Shown: piece after piece, positions 43,757 to 52,538 of the stretch
Numbering within the stretch: position 1 is the stretch's first letter
Layout of the letters: every line of letters begins with the position of its first letter
From: Rikenellaceae bacterium
Lineage (GTDB): Bacteria; Bacteroidota; Bacteroidia; Bacteroidales; Rikenellaceae
Reading direction: 5' to 3'
Assembly: GCA_015059965.1 (NCBI GenBank)
Contig: SUZM01000008.1
Location: 1 to 64,000 of the forward strand
Length of the DNA: 64,000 bases
Position numbers and translations under genes: made by a program
Notes under the pieces: generated by a model
What the model saw: only the letters and a program-made list of their open reading frames with translations
Told to the model about the DNA's origin: nothing
Databases searched by the model: none

Positions 43757-46135
43757 ATGAAACATTGGCGTCAGATAGTACTCTTCTGCCTCGCAAGTCT
43801 GCTGCTTGCGTCGTGTAACGTGACGCGCAAATTCCAACAGGGAGAGTACCTCGTCCAGAAGGTTACGATCGACACCGACAAGCAGGTGCCGCGCAAGGAG
43901 CGCATCAACGCCGACGAGCTGAAGAACTACCTGCGCCAGCAGCCCAACAAGCGCCTCTTCGGCACCAACCTGCCGATCTGGATCTACAACCAGGCCAACC
44001 CCGAGAAGGAGAACTGGTGGAACAACCTCAAACGCCGATGGGGCAAGGCCCCCGTGATCCTGGACACGACCCTGATGGAGCGCTCGGCGATCAACTTCAA
44101 GAACTACATGGATTCGCGCGGTTTTTTCTCCTCGAAAGTCAATTACGAGATCGACACCACGCGCCACGCACACCGCGCCTACATCACCTTCCACACCCAC
44201 CAGGGGCACCCCTACCGCATCACGAGCTTCGGCTACGAATTTCGCGACCACTCGCTCGCTCCGCTGATCCTCAAAGATACGGCCAACTGTCTGATCCGGG
44301 TGGGTGAGATCTACGACCTGGCCACCCTCAGCGCTGAACGCGAACGCATCACCAAGATGCTCAACAGCAAGGGCTACTACGACTTTTCGGTGGACAACAT
44401 CGAGTATATTGCCGACACGCTGCAGGCCCCCTACAGCGTGGGGCTGCGCCTGGTGGTCAAGCAACACATCTCGGGCTACAACGGCCGCGGCGAGGCGATC
44501 ATGTCCGACAACCCCCTCTACCGCATCGACCGCATCAACGTCTTTCTCCAGTACGACCCTACGAAGCTCGACAGCACGCTCCTCACACGCCTTGACACCA
44601 CGCACTTCCGCGGGCTGGAGATCATCTACGAAGGCAAGCCCAACATCCGACCCAAGGTGATCCGCCAACTGATCCCCATTCGCCAGGGGACAATCTACGA
44701 TGCCGATCGCATCACCACCACCTACGACCGTTTGATCTCCACGGGCTACTTCAAGAGTGCCCGTATCGCCTTCATCGAGCGGCCCGAGCGCTCCACGATC
44801 CTCGATACGATGACCATCAGCCGCGGCCAGGGGCTGCCCGACACCACGCTGGTGCGACGGGTCGAGGTGGGCTATTTGGGTTGCAACATCCTCTGTACCC
44901 CCTCGCCCAAGCAGAGCTACAAAATCGAGCTTGAGGGTAGCGTCACCTCCAGCTTCTGGGGGCTGAAGGCCGCCGTGGGCTACCAGAATCGCAACATCTT
45001 CCGCGGCATTGAGGCCCTCGACCTGGACTTCACAATGGGCTACGAATATATGCGTGCCCCCGATGCCAAGAAACGAAACGCCATGGAGTTCGGATTCGCC
45101 GGAGGCCTCTCCTTCCCGCGCTTCCTGCTCCCCTTCTCCTCCTACAAATTCCAGCGGCTGACCAACCCCCGCACCAAGATCTCGCTCTCGATCAACTTCC
45201 AGGATCGCCCCTACTACCGACGCACCCTCTCCAACGCCTCCTGGGGCTATTCGTGGAGCTCGCGCAACCACTCCAGCTTCTCGATCCGCCCGGCCGACAT
45301 CACCGTGGTGGATATGGGATTCATGGACGAAGAGTTCTACAACTCGCTCCAAAACCGCTACCTGCAAAACAGCTACAGCTCGCAATTGATCTCGGCCCTC
45401 AACTTCGGCTACGTCTACAACAGCCAGCACCGCAATCTGATGGGCAATGCCACCGTGGTGCGCATCAACGCCGAGATCGCCGGCAACCTGCTCGACGGTC
45501 TGAGCCACCTCTTCGGCTCCCCGGCCGAGGGGAAGGAGTACTACGAGCTCTTCGGCATCCGCTACTCGCAATACTTCCGCTTCGATACGAGCGTGAGCCG
45601 CAAGATCATGCTGGGCGAGAAGACCGCCCTGGCCGGCCGCATCTACGCCGGTCTGGGTATCGCCTACGGCAATGCCGAGGCACTGCCCATGGACCGACTC
45701 TTCTATGTGGGAGGCAGCAACTCGATGCGCGGCTGGACCCCCCGCACCCTCGGCCCGGGTACCACGCCCACACCCGAAAATATGCTCTACCCCACACAGC
45801 TGGGCGACATGCGCCTGGAGGCCAACCTCGAGTTCCGCTTCCCGATCTGGGGCATCTTCCACGGCGCCACCTTCCTCGATGCTGGCAATATCTGGTTCCT
45901 GCGACAAAACGATGCCGAATACTCCCCCGATGCGGTCTTCCACCTCAAAGATTTCTATAAGGGGTTGGGATTCAACACCGGTATCGGCCTACGCCTCGAT
46001 ATCAAATTCGCCATTCTGCGCCTGGACTGGGGCATCCAGCTCCACAACCCCAACAACCCCGCCGGCGAACGGTGGATCCACGACTTCAAGTGGAAGAACA
46101 CGGCCTTGAACTTCGGCGTGGGATACCCGTTCTAA
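43757..46135 (+). CDS. tamL: TamL: lipidated TamA/BamA-family outer-membrane protein
   Basis: I start at MKHWRQIVLF, giving 792 residues with a lipoprotein signal (lipobox LLASC) rather than a plain signal peptide. POTRA-like domains with VTIDTDKQVPRKERINADEL follow, then INFKNYMDSRGFFSSKV. The C-terminal Omp85 barrel includes the YVGGSNSMRGWTPRTLGPG motif (VGGxxxxRGW) and ends in an aromatic residue (LNFGVGYPF). Lipidated TamA homologues are known in Bacteroidetes as TamL, where they help outer-membrane homeostasis with TamB; tamB is not in this window. It lies 62 bp after dapF. Confidence 0.9.
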   Translation: MKHWRQIVLFCLASLLLASCNVTRKFQQGEYLVQKVTIDTDKQVPRKERINADELKNYLRQQPNKRLFGTNLPIWIYNQANPEKENWWNNLKRRWGKAPVILDTTLMERSAINFKNYMDSRGFFSSKVNYEIDTTRHAHRAYITFHTHQGHPYRITSFGYEFRDHSLAPLILKDTANCLIRVGEIYDLATLSAERERITKMLNSKGYYDFSVDNIEYIADTLQAPYSVGLRLVVKQHISGYNGRGEAIMSDNPLYRIDRINVFLQYDPTKLDSTLLTRLDTTHFRGLEIIYEGKPNIRPKVIRQLIPIRQGTIYDADRITTTYDRLISTGYFKSARIAFIERPERSTILDTMTISRGQGLPDTTLVRRVEVGYLGCNILCTPSPKQSYKIELEGSVTSSFWGLKAAVGYQNRNIFRGIEALDLDFTMGYEYMRAPDAKKRNAMEFGFAGGLSFPRFLLPFSSYKFQRLTNPRTKISLSINFQDRPYYRRTLSNASWGYSWSSRNHSSFSIRPADITVVDMGFMDEEFYNSLQNRYLQNSYSSQLISALNFGYVYNSQHRNLMGNATVVRINAEIAGNLLDGLSHLFGSPAEGKEYYELFGIRYSQYFRFDTSVSRKIMLGEKTALAGRIYAGLGIAYGNAEALPMDRLFYVGGSNSMRGWTPRTLGPGTTPTPENMLYPTQLGDMRLEANLEFRFPIWGIFHGATFLDAGNIWFLRQNDAEYSPDAVFHLKDFYKGLGFNTGIGLRLDIKFAILRLDWGIQLHNPNNPAGERWIHDFKWKNTALNFGVGYPF

Positions 46136-46256
46136 GGAGTGGAGGCGGTCGGAGGAAAATTCAAAATTATTTTCCTTGTCGCTGGGAATATTTATTTCCA
46201 GAGGATATCACCAGAGAATATTTCGCTGCGCAAGCCAATTGCTCATTACTCACCTC

Positions 46257-46369
46257 GTCATCCCGAGGAGCCGCAGGCGACGTGGGGATCTTTTTATGGG
46301 CGAAATATCCCACATGATAAGTCGCTGATAAAAAGATGGCCACGTCGGGCAAGCCCTCCTCGCCATGAC
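46257..46369. repeat. Palindromic intergenic element family A, copy 1
   Basis: GTCATCCCGAGGAG at the left pairs with CTCCTCGCCATGAC at the right, and GACGTGGGGATCTTTTTAT pairs with ATAAAAAGATGGCCACGTC, leaving only a short central loop. It resembles the widespread GTCAT..GAGGAG intergenic repeats of many bacteria. Confidence 0.85.
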
Positions 46370-46463
46370 GCGGGGACAGCAGGGGACGGTAGGAGCAATT
46401 CCTCATTGCTCATTCCTCATTGCTCATTGCTCATTCCTCATTGCTCACCGCTCACGCCCCCTC

Positions 46464-46581
46464 GTCATCCCGAGGAGCCGCAGGCGACGTGGGGATCTTT
46501 TTATGGGCGAAATATCCCACAGATAAGTCGCAGATAAAAAGATGGCCACGTCGGTTGCTTAAGCAACCTCCTCGCCATGAC
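46464..46581. repeat. Palindromic intergenic element family A, copy 2
   Basis: Direct second copy of the 46257 element, nearly identical except for small loop changes and GGTTGCTTAAGCAACC in place of GGGCAAGCCC on the right arm. Confidence 0.85.
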
Positions 46582-46695
46582 GCTTGATGCAATAAGAAAC
46601 GTGCAATCTCCCCTAAGACCCTTAATTGTGAATTGTGAATCGTCCTCTGTTCCCTCAGCGCCCTCAGTTTTCCAGACTTTCACCAGCACCCCACA

Positions 46696-46992
46696 TTTTT
46701 GATTTTACGGCGCGTTGCCGTTGGCAACTTTTTGCGCCGTTTCTACTCTGGCGCCTCGGCAAAGCGACCCCCAAGGGGATAACCTAAAAAAAGATTGGCC
46801 TTGCAAGTAAATTTGCAGGCCCAATCTTCTTTTTTGGTTAGGCTTTCAGCCTTACGCTTTGCGCTCGGCTGGGGACGCAGTTAGAGGAGCAGATTTTGTG
46901 CCAACGAAGATTGGGCCGGATGGGCTGTACTTAGCGTACTGCCCATTCGGCCCAAGCAAGGCGGTGCAAAATGTGCCCTATAAAATCAAAAA
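46696..46992. repeat. Long element with 12-bp terminal inverted repeats, containing conserved-apex hairpin copy 4
   Basis: The 297-bp unit has the same ends as the 32279 element: TTTTTGATTTTA (46696-46707) and TAAAATCAAAAA (46981-46992). Inside are a CGGCGC / GCGCCG hairpin, a terminator-like stem (46784-46836), and the apex hairpin TTGGGCCG..GTAC-TTAGC-GTAC..CGGCCCAA (46911-46955). The right end abuts the stop codon of the skp-like gene. Confidence 0.75.
46784..46836. terminator. Bidirectional terminator-like stem behind the second skp-like gene
   Basis: AAGATTGG..GCAA pairs with TTGC..CCAATCTT with small bulges. The stem is flanked by seven A on the left and CTTCTTTTTT on the right, so a T-run follows in either direction. 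Confidence 0.6.
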
Positions 46993-47496
46993 TTACAGCC
47001 CGAGCTGCACCTTCACAGCATCCAAAATATCAGGCATCTGTGCCGGATCGAAGTAGATGAGCGAGGCGGTCTCGAAGATGGCGGTGTAACCACCGGCCTG
47101 AGCTACGGCATTGATGGCAGCAACAGCCTTCTCCTGCACGGGGCGCATGAGCTCAGCCTGCTTCATCTGGATCTCCTGCTGAGCCGAACGCTGGTACTCC
47201 TCCATACGGGCCGAGAGATCCTGAATCTCCTTATACTTGAGCTGTTTCATCGACTCGGTCATCGTGGCCTCATTCTTCTGCAACTCGGCAACCATGGTGT
47301 TGATCTCCACCTGCATGGTCTCATAGGTGTCGCTCAAGTCCTTGACAAAGGCCTCGATGTTGGTCTGTGCCTCCTTGGCCTCGGGCATGGCGGCGATAAC
47401 GGCTCCGGTGTCGATGCGACCGAATTTCTGTGCGAAGAGCGACTCGGCGCCCAGCAGCATAGCGACCGCAAGGGTCAGTTTCAATAAGTTTTTCAT
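46993..47496 (-). CDS. Skp/OmpH-family periplasmic chaperone (second copy)
   Basis: The 167-residue protein has a signal peptide (AESLFAQ) and the OmpH pattern: FGRIDTGAVIAAMPE, a long charged coiled coil, and VQEKAVAAINAVAQAGGYTAIFETASLIYFD near the end. Skp trimers escort unfolded outer-membrane proteins to BamA. It is the last gene after bamA and the first skp-like gene (34 bp away), with which it forms a tandem pair. Its stop codon touches a terminal inverted repeat. Confidence 0.9.
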   Translation of the reverse strand: MKNLLKLTLAVAMLLGAESLFAQKFGRIDTGAVIAAMPEAKEAQTNIEAFVKDLSDTYETMQVEINTMVAELQKNEATMTESMKQLKYKEIQDLSARMEEYQRSAQQEIQMKQAELMRPVQEKAVAAINAVAQAGGYTAIFETASLIYFDPAQMPDILDAVKVQLGL

Positions 47497-47530
47497 TTTG
47501 TGTATAGGTTAATTTTGTGTTGTTGCGCAA

Positions 47531-48034
47531 TTATTTCAGGCGGTCGATCACGGCCTGGGTCTTGTCCACCTGCTCGGAACGGTAGATCAGCGTGGGGTTC
47601 GAGGCCGAGTCGATCACCAGGTCAAAGCCCTGCTCGCGGGCATAGCTCTCAATGGCCGAGAAGACACGCTTCTGAATGGGTTGGATCAGCTCCACACGGC
47701 GCTGCATGAGCGTTCCCTCGTTGCCAAAGATTGACTCCTGATAGGCGATGGCCTCCTGCTCGCGCTTGAGGATCTCGTTCTCCTGAGCCTGCTGCTGGGT
47801 GAGGGTCATCGAGCTCTTGACACGCATATAGCGGTTGTAGAGGCTCTCAATCTCGGCAAACTTCTCATCCACCTTTTTCTGCTCGCTACGGGCCAGTTCA
47901 TCGAGGGTGGCAAGGGCTGCCGTATAGTCGCTCTGCGACTTGAAGATCTTCTCACTGTCTACCACCATGTAGTTTTGGGCGTATGCGGCCAAGCTCATCA
48001 CAGCCACCACGCAAGTCAAAAATAACTTTCTCAT
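47531..48034 (-). CDS. Skp/OmpH-family periplasmic chaperone (first copy)
   Basis: This 167-residue protein has a signal peptide (LAAYAQ), the opening YMVVDSEKIFKSQSDY, a long coiled coil (ARSEQKKVDEKFAEIESL), and the closing EQGFDLVIDSASNPTLIYRSE. It lies 77 bp after bamA and 34 bp before the second copy. The two share the fold but only limited sequence, so they probably have separate clients or form mixed trimers; the latter is inference. Confidence 0.9.
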   Translation of the reverse strand: MRKLFLTCVVAVMSLAAYAQNYMVVDSEKIFKSQSDYTAALATLDELARSEQKKVDEKFAEIESLYNRYMRVKSSMTLTQQQAQENEILKREQEAIAYQESIFGNEGTLMQRRVELIQPIQKRVFSAIESYAREQGFDLVIDSASNPTLIYRSEQVDKTQAVIDRLK

Positions 48035-48111
48035 TGTCTCTGTCTGTTACGCGTTATCTATATAAATAACGGTATTGCTTCAAATTTGTTGCCAAGGCAC
48101 AAAAATCTCCG

Positions 48112-50649
48112 TTAGAATTGCTGACCCAGGACGAAGTGGAACTGGCTTCCGCTCTTCTCGGTCTGGCCGTTCGCGGGGTCGAAGCCGTAGCCCCAGTCGA
48201 TACCCAGCATACCCACCACGGGCAGGTAGAGGCGGACACCGAAGCCGGCCGAACGCTTGATGTTGAAGGGCGAGAATTTACGCCACGACTCGAAACCGTT
48301 ACCGCCCTCGAGGAAGCCCAGGACGTAGATCTGCGACGAAGGCTTGAGGATGATCGGATAGCGAAGCTCGACCGTATATTTGTTGTAGGCGTTCGAGTAG
48401 TAGTCGCCCACCGGGTCGAGGGCACCATCCTCATATCCGCGCATGGCCACCACATCGATACCATAGATATTGTAACCCGACATGCCGTCGCCACCCACCT
48501 GGAAGCGCTCAAAGGGCGAGAGCTTGTGTTTGTTGTAGTTACCCAGGTATCCCATCTCGGCACGGGTCATCAGCACCAGCTTTTGGTTGTTGGTCAGCGA
48601 GAGGAACCACTGAGCCTTGAGCTGCCACTTGTGGAATTCGATCCACTTATAGCGCTCGGAGTCGGGCATCGACTCATCCTCATAGTTCTTATCGTCCCAG
48701 AGCGAGTAGGGAGGAGTTACCTGTACCGAGAGGCTGAAGTCGGAGCCGCGACGCGGATAGGTGGGCTGATCCACCGAACTACGGCCGAAGGCGAGCTTCA
48801 GCGAGAGCATGTTGGCCGTACCGTTCGACATCACAAACGAGGTCCAATCCTTCAGTTTGTAACGCTGGTAGCTCAACTCGCCATAGAGGGTGAAGTAGGG
48901 GTCGGGCCACGAAAGGCGCTTACCCAGACCCAATGAGACACCGGTCGTGCGGAAGTAGCGCGTGGCATCCTGCCAGATGTAGTAGGCATCGTTCTGCTCG
49001 GACCAGTAGGCCGAGATGGTGAACGAATTGGGTTTATGGCCGCCCAACCAGGGGTCGGTAAAGCTGGCGGAAACCGCCTTATAATAGGTACCATTGGTCT
49101 GGGCCGAGATCGAGAGGCGCTGGTTCTGACCCATCGGGTAGGGGCGCCAGGCTCCCTTCTTGAAGATGTTACGAACCGAGAGGTTGTTGAGCGTGATGCC
49201 GACCGAACCCACGAAGGTTCCCGATCCCCAACCGCCGGCCACGTTAAACTGATCGCTGGCCTGCTCCTCGAGGGGCCAGTTGATGTTCACCAGGTTGTTC
49301 GAAACCGGCTTGATGTCGGGCATGATGGCCTCGGGGTTGAAGTGGCCCATGGCGTTGAGCGTGCGAATGGTCTGCATGAGCATCGAGCGGTCGTACAACT
49401 CACCCGGACGGGTGTAGATCTCACGACGGATCACCTCATCATCCACACGCATATTACCCGAGATACCCACCTCGTTGATCGTAAACTGCTTACCCTCGAA
49501 GATCTTGATCGTCAGGTCGATCGAGTCGCGCCCGATCACCTCCTCATCGGGGTCGATCTGAGACATCAGGTAACCCTGATTCTGGTAGAGGGTCGATACG
49601 GAGAGTTCATCGGGGTTGGTCTCCTTGCCGATACCCAGGCGTTTGTGCATCGACTTCTTGTCATAGACATCCCCCTTCTGAACGCTGAAGATCTGCTCCA
49701 GGCGCTCGGTCGTGTAGACCGAATTACCGAGCCATGAGACGTTGCGGATGTAGTATTTGTTCCCCTCCGAGAGGTCCACATGCAGACCGATGCGTTTGTC
49801 GTTGATCACATAGAGCGAGTCGTCCAAGATTGTGGCATTGCGGTAACCCTTCGAGTTGTAAAAGTCCAACAAGAGCTCCTTGTCCTCTTCAAACTCCTTC
49901 TCGTTGAATTTGGTGTTCTTGAAGATGTTGATGCTCTTCTGGTGGGTCTTCTTGAAGGTGCGGCGCAGGCGCTTCTCCTTGAAGGCTTCGTTGCCCGAGA
50001 AGGTGATGCGGCCGATCTTCACCCGCTCCTTGCGGTCCACCACAAAGGTAACATTGACGGCCCGCATGCGGTTGGTGTCGTTCTCGATGCGCACATCAAC
50101 CTCCGTATTGCGGAAACCCTTCTCGGCGAAGTGGGCCTTGATGAGTTTTTTGTTCTTGTCGATCACATAATCCGAGAGCTCGGTTCCACGGCGCAACTTG
50201 AGTTTCTCGAGCAGATCCTTCTGCTTGCCCTTTGTAATTCCCTCGAAGTTCCAGGTGTTCACCAAGGGGCGCTCTTCAAGGAAGAGCTCCAGATCGACAC
50301 TGTCCCCCAGGATGGTGGCTCCGATCTGCACATCGGCATAGTAGCGCTGGTTCCACAGGCGCGTAATGGCATTCGAGATGTAGCTGCCCGGCAGGTATAA
50401 CGAGTCGCCCGGAATCAGACCCGAAGAGGTACGGATCAGGTCGTGGTTCAGGTACTTGATTCCATGGACATTTACCTTGCGGATATAGTAGAGTTTGGGC
50501 GCCGTCGAGCTCTTCATCATCGGCGCATCCCGACGAAAGAGCTGCTGCGTCGTATCGGCCTCTTGTTGCGGTGCCGTCTCCTGCGCCCGCACAACGGGAG
50601 CCGAGAGAAGCAGCACGGCCAAAGCCGTTATCCAACCAAATAATCTCAT
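48112..50649 (-). CDS. bamA: Outer-membrane assembly factor BamA
   Basis: BamA inserts beta-barrel proteins into the outer membrane. The 845-residue protein has a signal peptide (PVVRAQ), five POTRA-type segments (first IRKVNVHGIKYLNHDLIRTSSGL; last FTINEVGISGNMRVDDEVIRREI), and a 16-strand Omp85 barrel with the lid motif MRGYEDGALDPVGDYYSN and final strand QFHFVLGQQF. It is nine bases after uppS and followed by two skp-like genes, the usual Bacteroidetes order. Confidence 0.96.
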   Translation of the reverse strand: MRLFGWITALAVLLLSAPVVRAQETAPQQEADTTQQLFRRDAPMMKSSTAPKLYYIRKVNVHGIKYLNHDLIRTSSGLIPGDSLYLPGSYISNAITRLWNQRYYADVQIGATILGDSVDLELFLEERPLVNTWNFEGITKGKQKDLLEKLKLRRGTELSDYVIDKNKKLIKAHFAEKGFRNTEVDVRIENDTNRMRAVNVTFVVDRKERVKIGRITFSGNEAFKEKRLRRTFKKTHQKSINIFKNTKFNEKEFEEDKELLLDFYNSKGYRNATILDDSLYVINDKRIGLHVDLSEGNKYYIRNVSWLGNSVYTTERLEQIFSVQKGDVYDKKSMHKRLGIGKETNPDELSVSTLYQNQGYLMSQIDPDEEVIGRDSIDLTIKIFEGKQFTINEVGISGNMRVDDEVIRREIYTRPGELYDRSMLMQTIRTLNAMGHFNPEAIMPDIKPVSNNLVNINWPLEEQASDQFNVAGGWGSGTFVGSVGITLNNLSVRNIFKKGAWRPYPMGQNQRLSISAQTNGTYYKAVSASFTDPWLGGHKPNSFTISAYWSEQNDAYYIWQDATRYFRTTGVSLGLGKRLSWPDPYFTLYGELSYQRYKLKDWTSFVMSNGTANMLSLKLAFGRSSVDQPTYPRRGSDFSLSVQVTPPYSLWDDKNYEDESMPDSERYKWIEFHKWQLKAQWFLSLTNNQKLVLMTRAEMGYLGNYNKHKLSPFERFQVGGDGMSGYNIYGIDVVAMRGYEDGALDPVGDYYSNAYNKYTVELRYPIILKPSSQIYVLGFLEGGNGFESWRKFSPFNIKRSAGFGVRLYLPVVGMLGIDWGYGFDPANGQTEKSGSQFHFVLGQQF

Positions 50650-50658
50650 CTGTATCAG

Positions 50659-51387
50659 TTATTTCTTTGTATCGGTTTTAACCAACCCGAAGCGACGGTC
50701 GCGCGAGGCATAGACCTCCAGGGCTCGCGTAAAATCCTGCTCCGTAAAGTCGGGCCACAAGACCTCGGGGAAGTAGAATTCGGCATAAGAGGCCTGCCAA
50801 AGCAGGAAGTTGCTCAGGCGGCACTCGCCACTGGTGCGGATAATCAGATCGGGGTCGGGGCAGAACGAGGTGTAGAGAGACTCGGAGATCGCCTTTTCAT
50901 CAATCTCGGCAACCGACAGCTCGCCGGCGGCCACACGCTCCGAGAGGAGCTGCACGGCACGCACCAACTCACTACGCGACGAGTAGTTCAGGGCCAGGAT
51001 CAGGGTCAGCTTCTGCTCGCCGGAGGTCTGCTCCTCAATCAGGGCCAGATGCTCCTGCACCTTGGGCGAAAAGCGGCTGCGATCACCAATCATTCGCACG
51101 CGCACTCCCTGCTTTTTCAGTTCGGGGGTCTCCTCAATGATGCTGCGGCAAAGAATCTCCATCAGGGCCGACACCTCCTCTGCGGGACGTCCCCAATTCT
51201 CAGTCGAAAAGGCGTAGAGAGTCAGGTACTCCACCCCACTTTTCAGGGCAGCCTTGACCGACGTGCGCACCGACTCAACTCCTTGCATATGACCCACATA
51301 GCGCTCCTCACCACGGCTCTCGGCCCAACGGCCGTTGCCATCCATGATGATCGCCACATGGCGCGGTATCTTCTTCTCCGAGCTCAT
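50659..51387 (-). CDS. uppS: Isoprenyl transferase (undecaprenyl diphosphate synthase)
   Basis: UppS makes the C55 lipid carrier for peptidoglycan and surface glycans. The 242-residue enzyme has HVAIIMDGNGRWAESRGEERY (catalytic Asp), YLTLYAFSTENWGRP, LALNYSSRSELVRAV and PDLIIRTSGECRLSNFLLWQ. It heads the operon uppS-bamA-skp-skp, from a promoter with TTTTGAA heptamers upstream. Confidence 0.96.
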   Translation of the reverse strand: MSSEKKIPRHVAIIMDGNGRWAESRGEERYVGHMQGVESVRTSVKAALKSGVEYLTLYAFSTENWGRPAEEVSALMEILCRSIIEETPELKKQGVRVRMIGDRSRFSPKVQEHLALIEEQTSGEQKLTLILALNYSSRSELVRAVQLLSERVAAGELSVAEIDEKAISESLYTSFCPDPDLIIRTSGECRLSNFLLWQASYAEFYFPEVLWPDFTEQDFTRALEVYASRDRRFGLVKTDTKK

Positions 51388-51407
51388 TTTTCCTTAATTA
51401 TAAGGTG

Positions 51408-51457
51408 CAAATATAGGTTATTTTAATTCAAAATGCAAAATTCAAAATTCAAAATTA
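51408..51457 (-). promoter_or_regulatory. uppS operon promoter with TTTTGAA heptamers
   Basis: On the minus strand TTTTGAA-type heptamers (one TTTTGCA) lead into the -7 box TATATTTG (51415-51408); TTTTG lies 20 nt upstream of it. The start codon is 21 nt further. Confidence 0.7.
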
Positions 51458-51524
51458 GGCTTATACGGCGAAATATTATCCGAGAGTATTCCGGTGCATA
51501 AGCCTCATAACTCATTCCGGCGCG

Positions 51525-51600
51525 TTGCCCATTGCTCATTGCTCATTGCTCATTGCTCATTGCTCATTGCTCATTGCTCATTGCTCATTGCTCATTGCTA
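51525..51600. repeat. Heptanucleotide tandem array (TTGCTCA)9 at the nadK stop codon
   Basis: Nine perfect TTGCTCA units (51532-51594), preceded by one TTGCCCA, run into the nadK stop codon: the TAG (51600-51598 on the minus strand) is made from a diverged last unit. It is the longest perfect array here and a likely variable-number tandem repeat. Confidence 0.9.
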
Positions 51601-52488
51601 ACTCCTCACATCCACTCCCCAAAGCAACTTATTGCGTAACGTGTCGTAGAAAGAGTTATTGCGTGGTACAGCCAAAAAAATATGCTGCTCGGCCTTGTGA
51701 ATCGTGAGCTCGGCCCCCTCACCGAGGCGGTAGGTGCGATTATCCAGCGAGAGCACAGCCCCCTCATCGCGAGCATGCAGGCGCAGGAAGACCTCGCTTG
51801 AATCGGGGATCACGACCGGGCGCATCGTCAGGTTATGGGGGGCCAGGGGCGAGAGGATAAAACAGGCACACGAGGGGGCCACCACGGGGCCACCGGCACT
51901 GAGTGAATACGCCGTGGAACCCGTTGGCGTAGAGAGCAATACCCCATCGCCATGATAGGTAGCCACCATCTGTCGATCGACATAGGCCTCCACCGAAATC
52001 ATCCCCGCCCCCTGGCGCTGAATGGCAATCTCGTTGAGGGCCAGCTCCTCCCCTTCACGCATCGGAAAGCCGGCCTCGGCACGCAAGAGGGTACGCCGCT
52101 CGAGGCGCAATTCTCGGCGGGCGATCTGCTCGAAGAGCTCCTCTATCCCTTCGGAGGAGACCATGGTCAGAAATCCCAGGCGCCCGGAGTTGATCCCCAC
52201 CACCGGGATTGAGGCATCCCCCAGGCGGCGAGCCCCTTCGAGCAGGGTGCCGTCGCCCCCCAGGCAGACCATCACACACTCTTCGCTGGGCCCTTCGTAG
52301 CGTTTTCCATAGTGTTCAACGAGTGGCTGCGCCTCCCCGGTAACGGTCGCAAGCGCCCCTTGCAGAATCATAGAAAACTCCTCATTGACGGCATATTCAA
52401 AGCCGTGGGAGCGGATGGCCGAGACCACGCGCCGAAGCTCTCGAGGGTCGTGAGCCGTATCTTTACGCGAAAAAAGTAGGATTTTCAT
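51598..52488 (-). CDS. nadK: NAD kinase
   Basis: NadK phosphorylates NAD to NADP. The 296-residue protein has the signature CLGGDGTLLEGARRLGD, GINSGRLGFLT, ALNEIAIQRQGAG, and the glycine-rich DGVLLSTPTGSTAYSLSAGGP. It is divergent from pdxJ across 50 bp. A nine-copy heptamer array begins at its stop codon and separates it from the uppS promoter. Confidence 0.95.
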   Translation of the reverse strand: MKILLFSRKDTAHDPRELRRVVSAIRSHGFEYAVNEEFSMILQGALATVTGEAQPLVEHYGKRYEGPSEECVMVCLGGDGTLLEGARRLGDASIPVVGINSGRLGFLTMVSSEGIEELFEQIARRELRLERRTLLRAEAGFPMREGEELALNEIAIQRQGAGMISVEAYVDRQMVATYHGDGVLLSTPTGSTAYSLSAGGPVVAPSCACFILSPLAPHNLTMRPVVIPDSSEVFLRLHARDEGAVLSLDNRTYRLGEGAELTIHKAEQHIFLAVPRNNSFYDTLRNKLLWGVDVRS

Positions 52489-52522
52489 CTTTCGATTTAC
52501 AAAATTTTCTGTAACTTTACCG

Positions 52523-52530
52523 CAAATATA
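52523..52530 (-). promoter_or_regulatory. nadK promoter -7 box
   Basis: TATATTTG on the minus strand, 34 nt before the nadK start. The 50-bp nadK-pdxJ gap must hold both divergent promoters. The pdxJ -7 candidate TAACTTTA (about 52512) is imperfect. Confidence 0.5.
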
Positions 52531-52538
52531 ACGAATTT

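Larger units (their letters stand above)
46139..46695. other. Repeat-rich intergenic region after tamL
   Basis: No gene is supported in these 557 bp. They hold two copies of a 113-118-bp palindromic element (listed separately), a degenerate TTGCTCA array (about 46395-46450) and TGAATTG heptamers near 46625. Reading frames through it are made of repeat sequence. Confidence 0.7.

Noticed and set aside
43655..45943. A 762-codon open frame antisense to tamL
   Set aside because: It mirrors a GC-rich coding gene in the opposite frame, contains no family motif, and the sense strand has clear Omp85 signatures. Similar long antisense frames at 37225-38841 (carB) and 53169-54677 (cca) were rejected for the same reason.
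46139..46537. A 132-codon frame after tamL
   Set aside because: It is built from two copies of an intergenic palindrome and heptamer repeats, so its protein would be repetitive noise.
51525..51600. Possible CRISPR-like array
   Set aside because: Units are 7 bp with no spacers; it is a simple tandem repeat.
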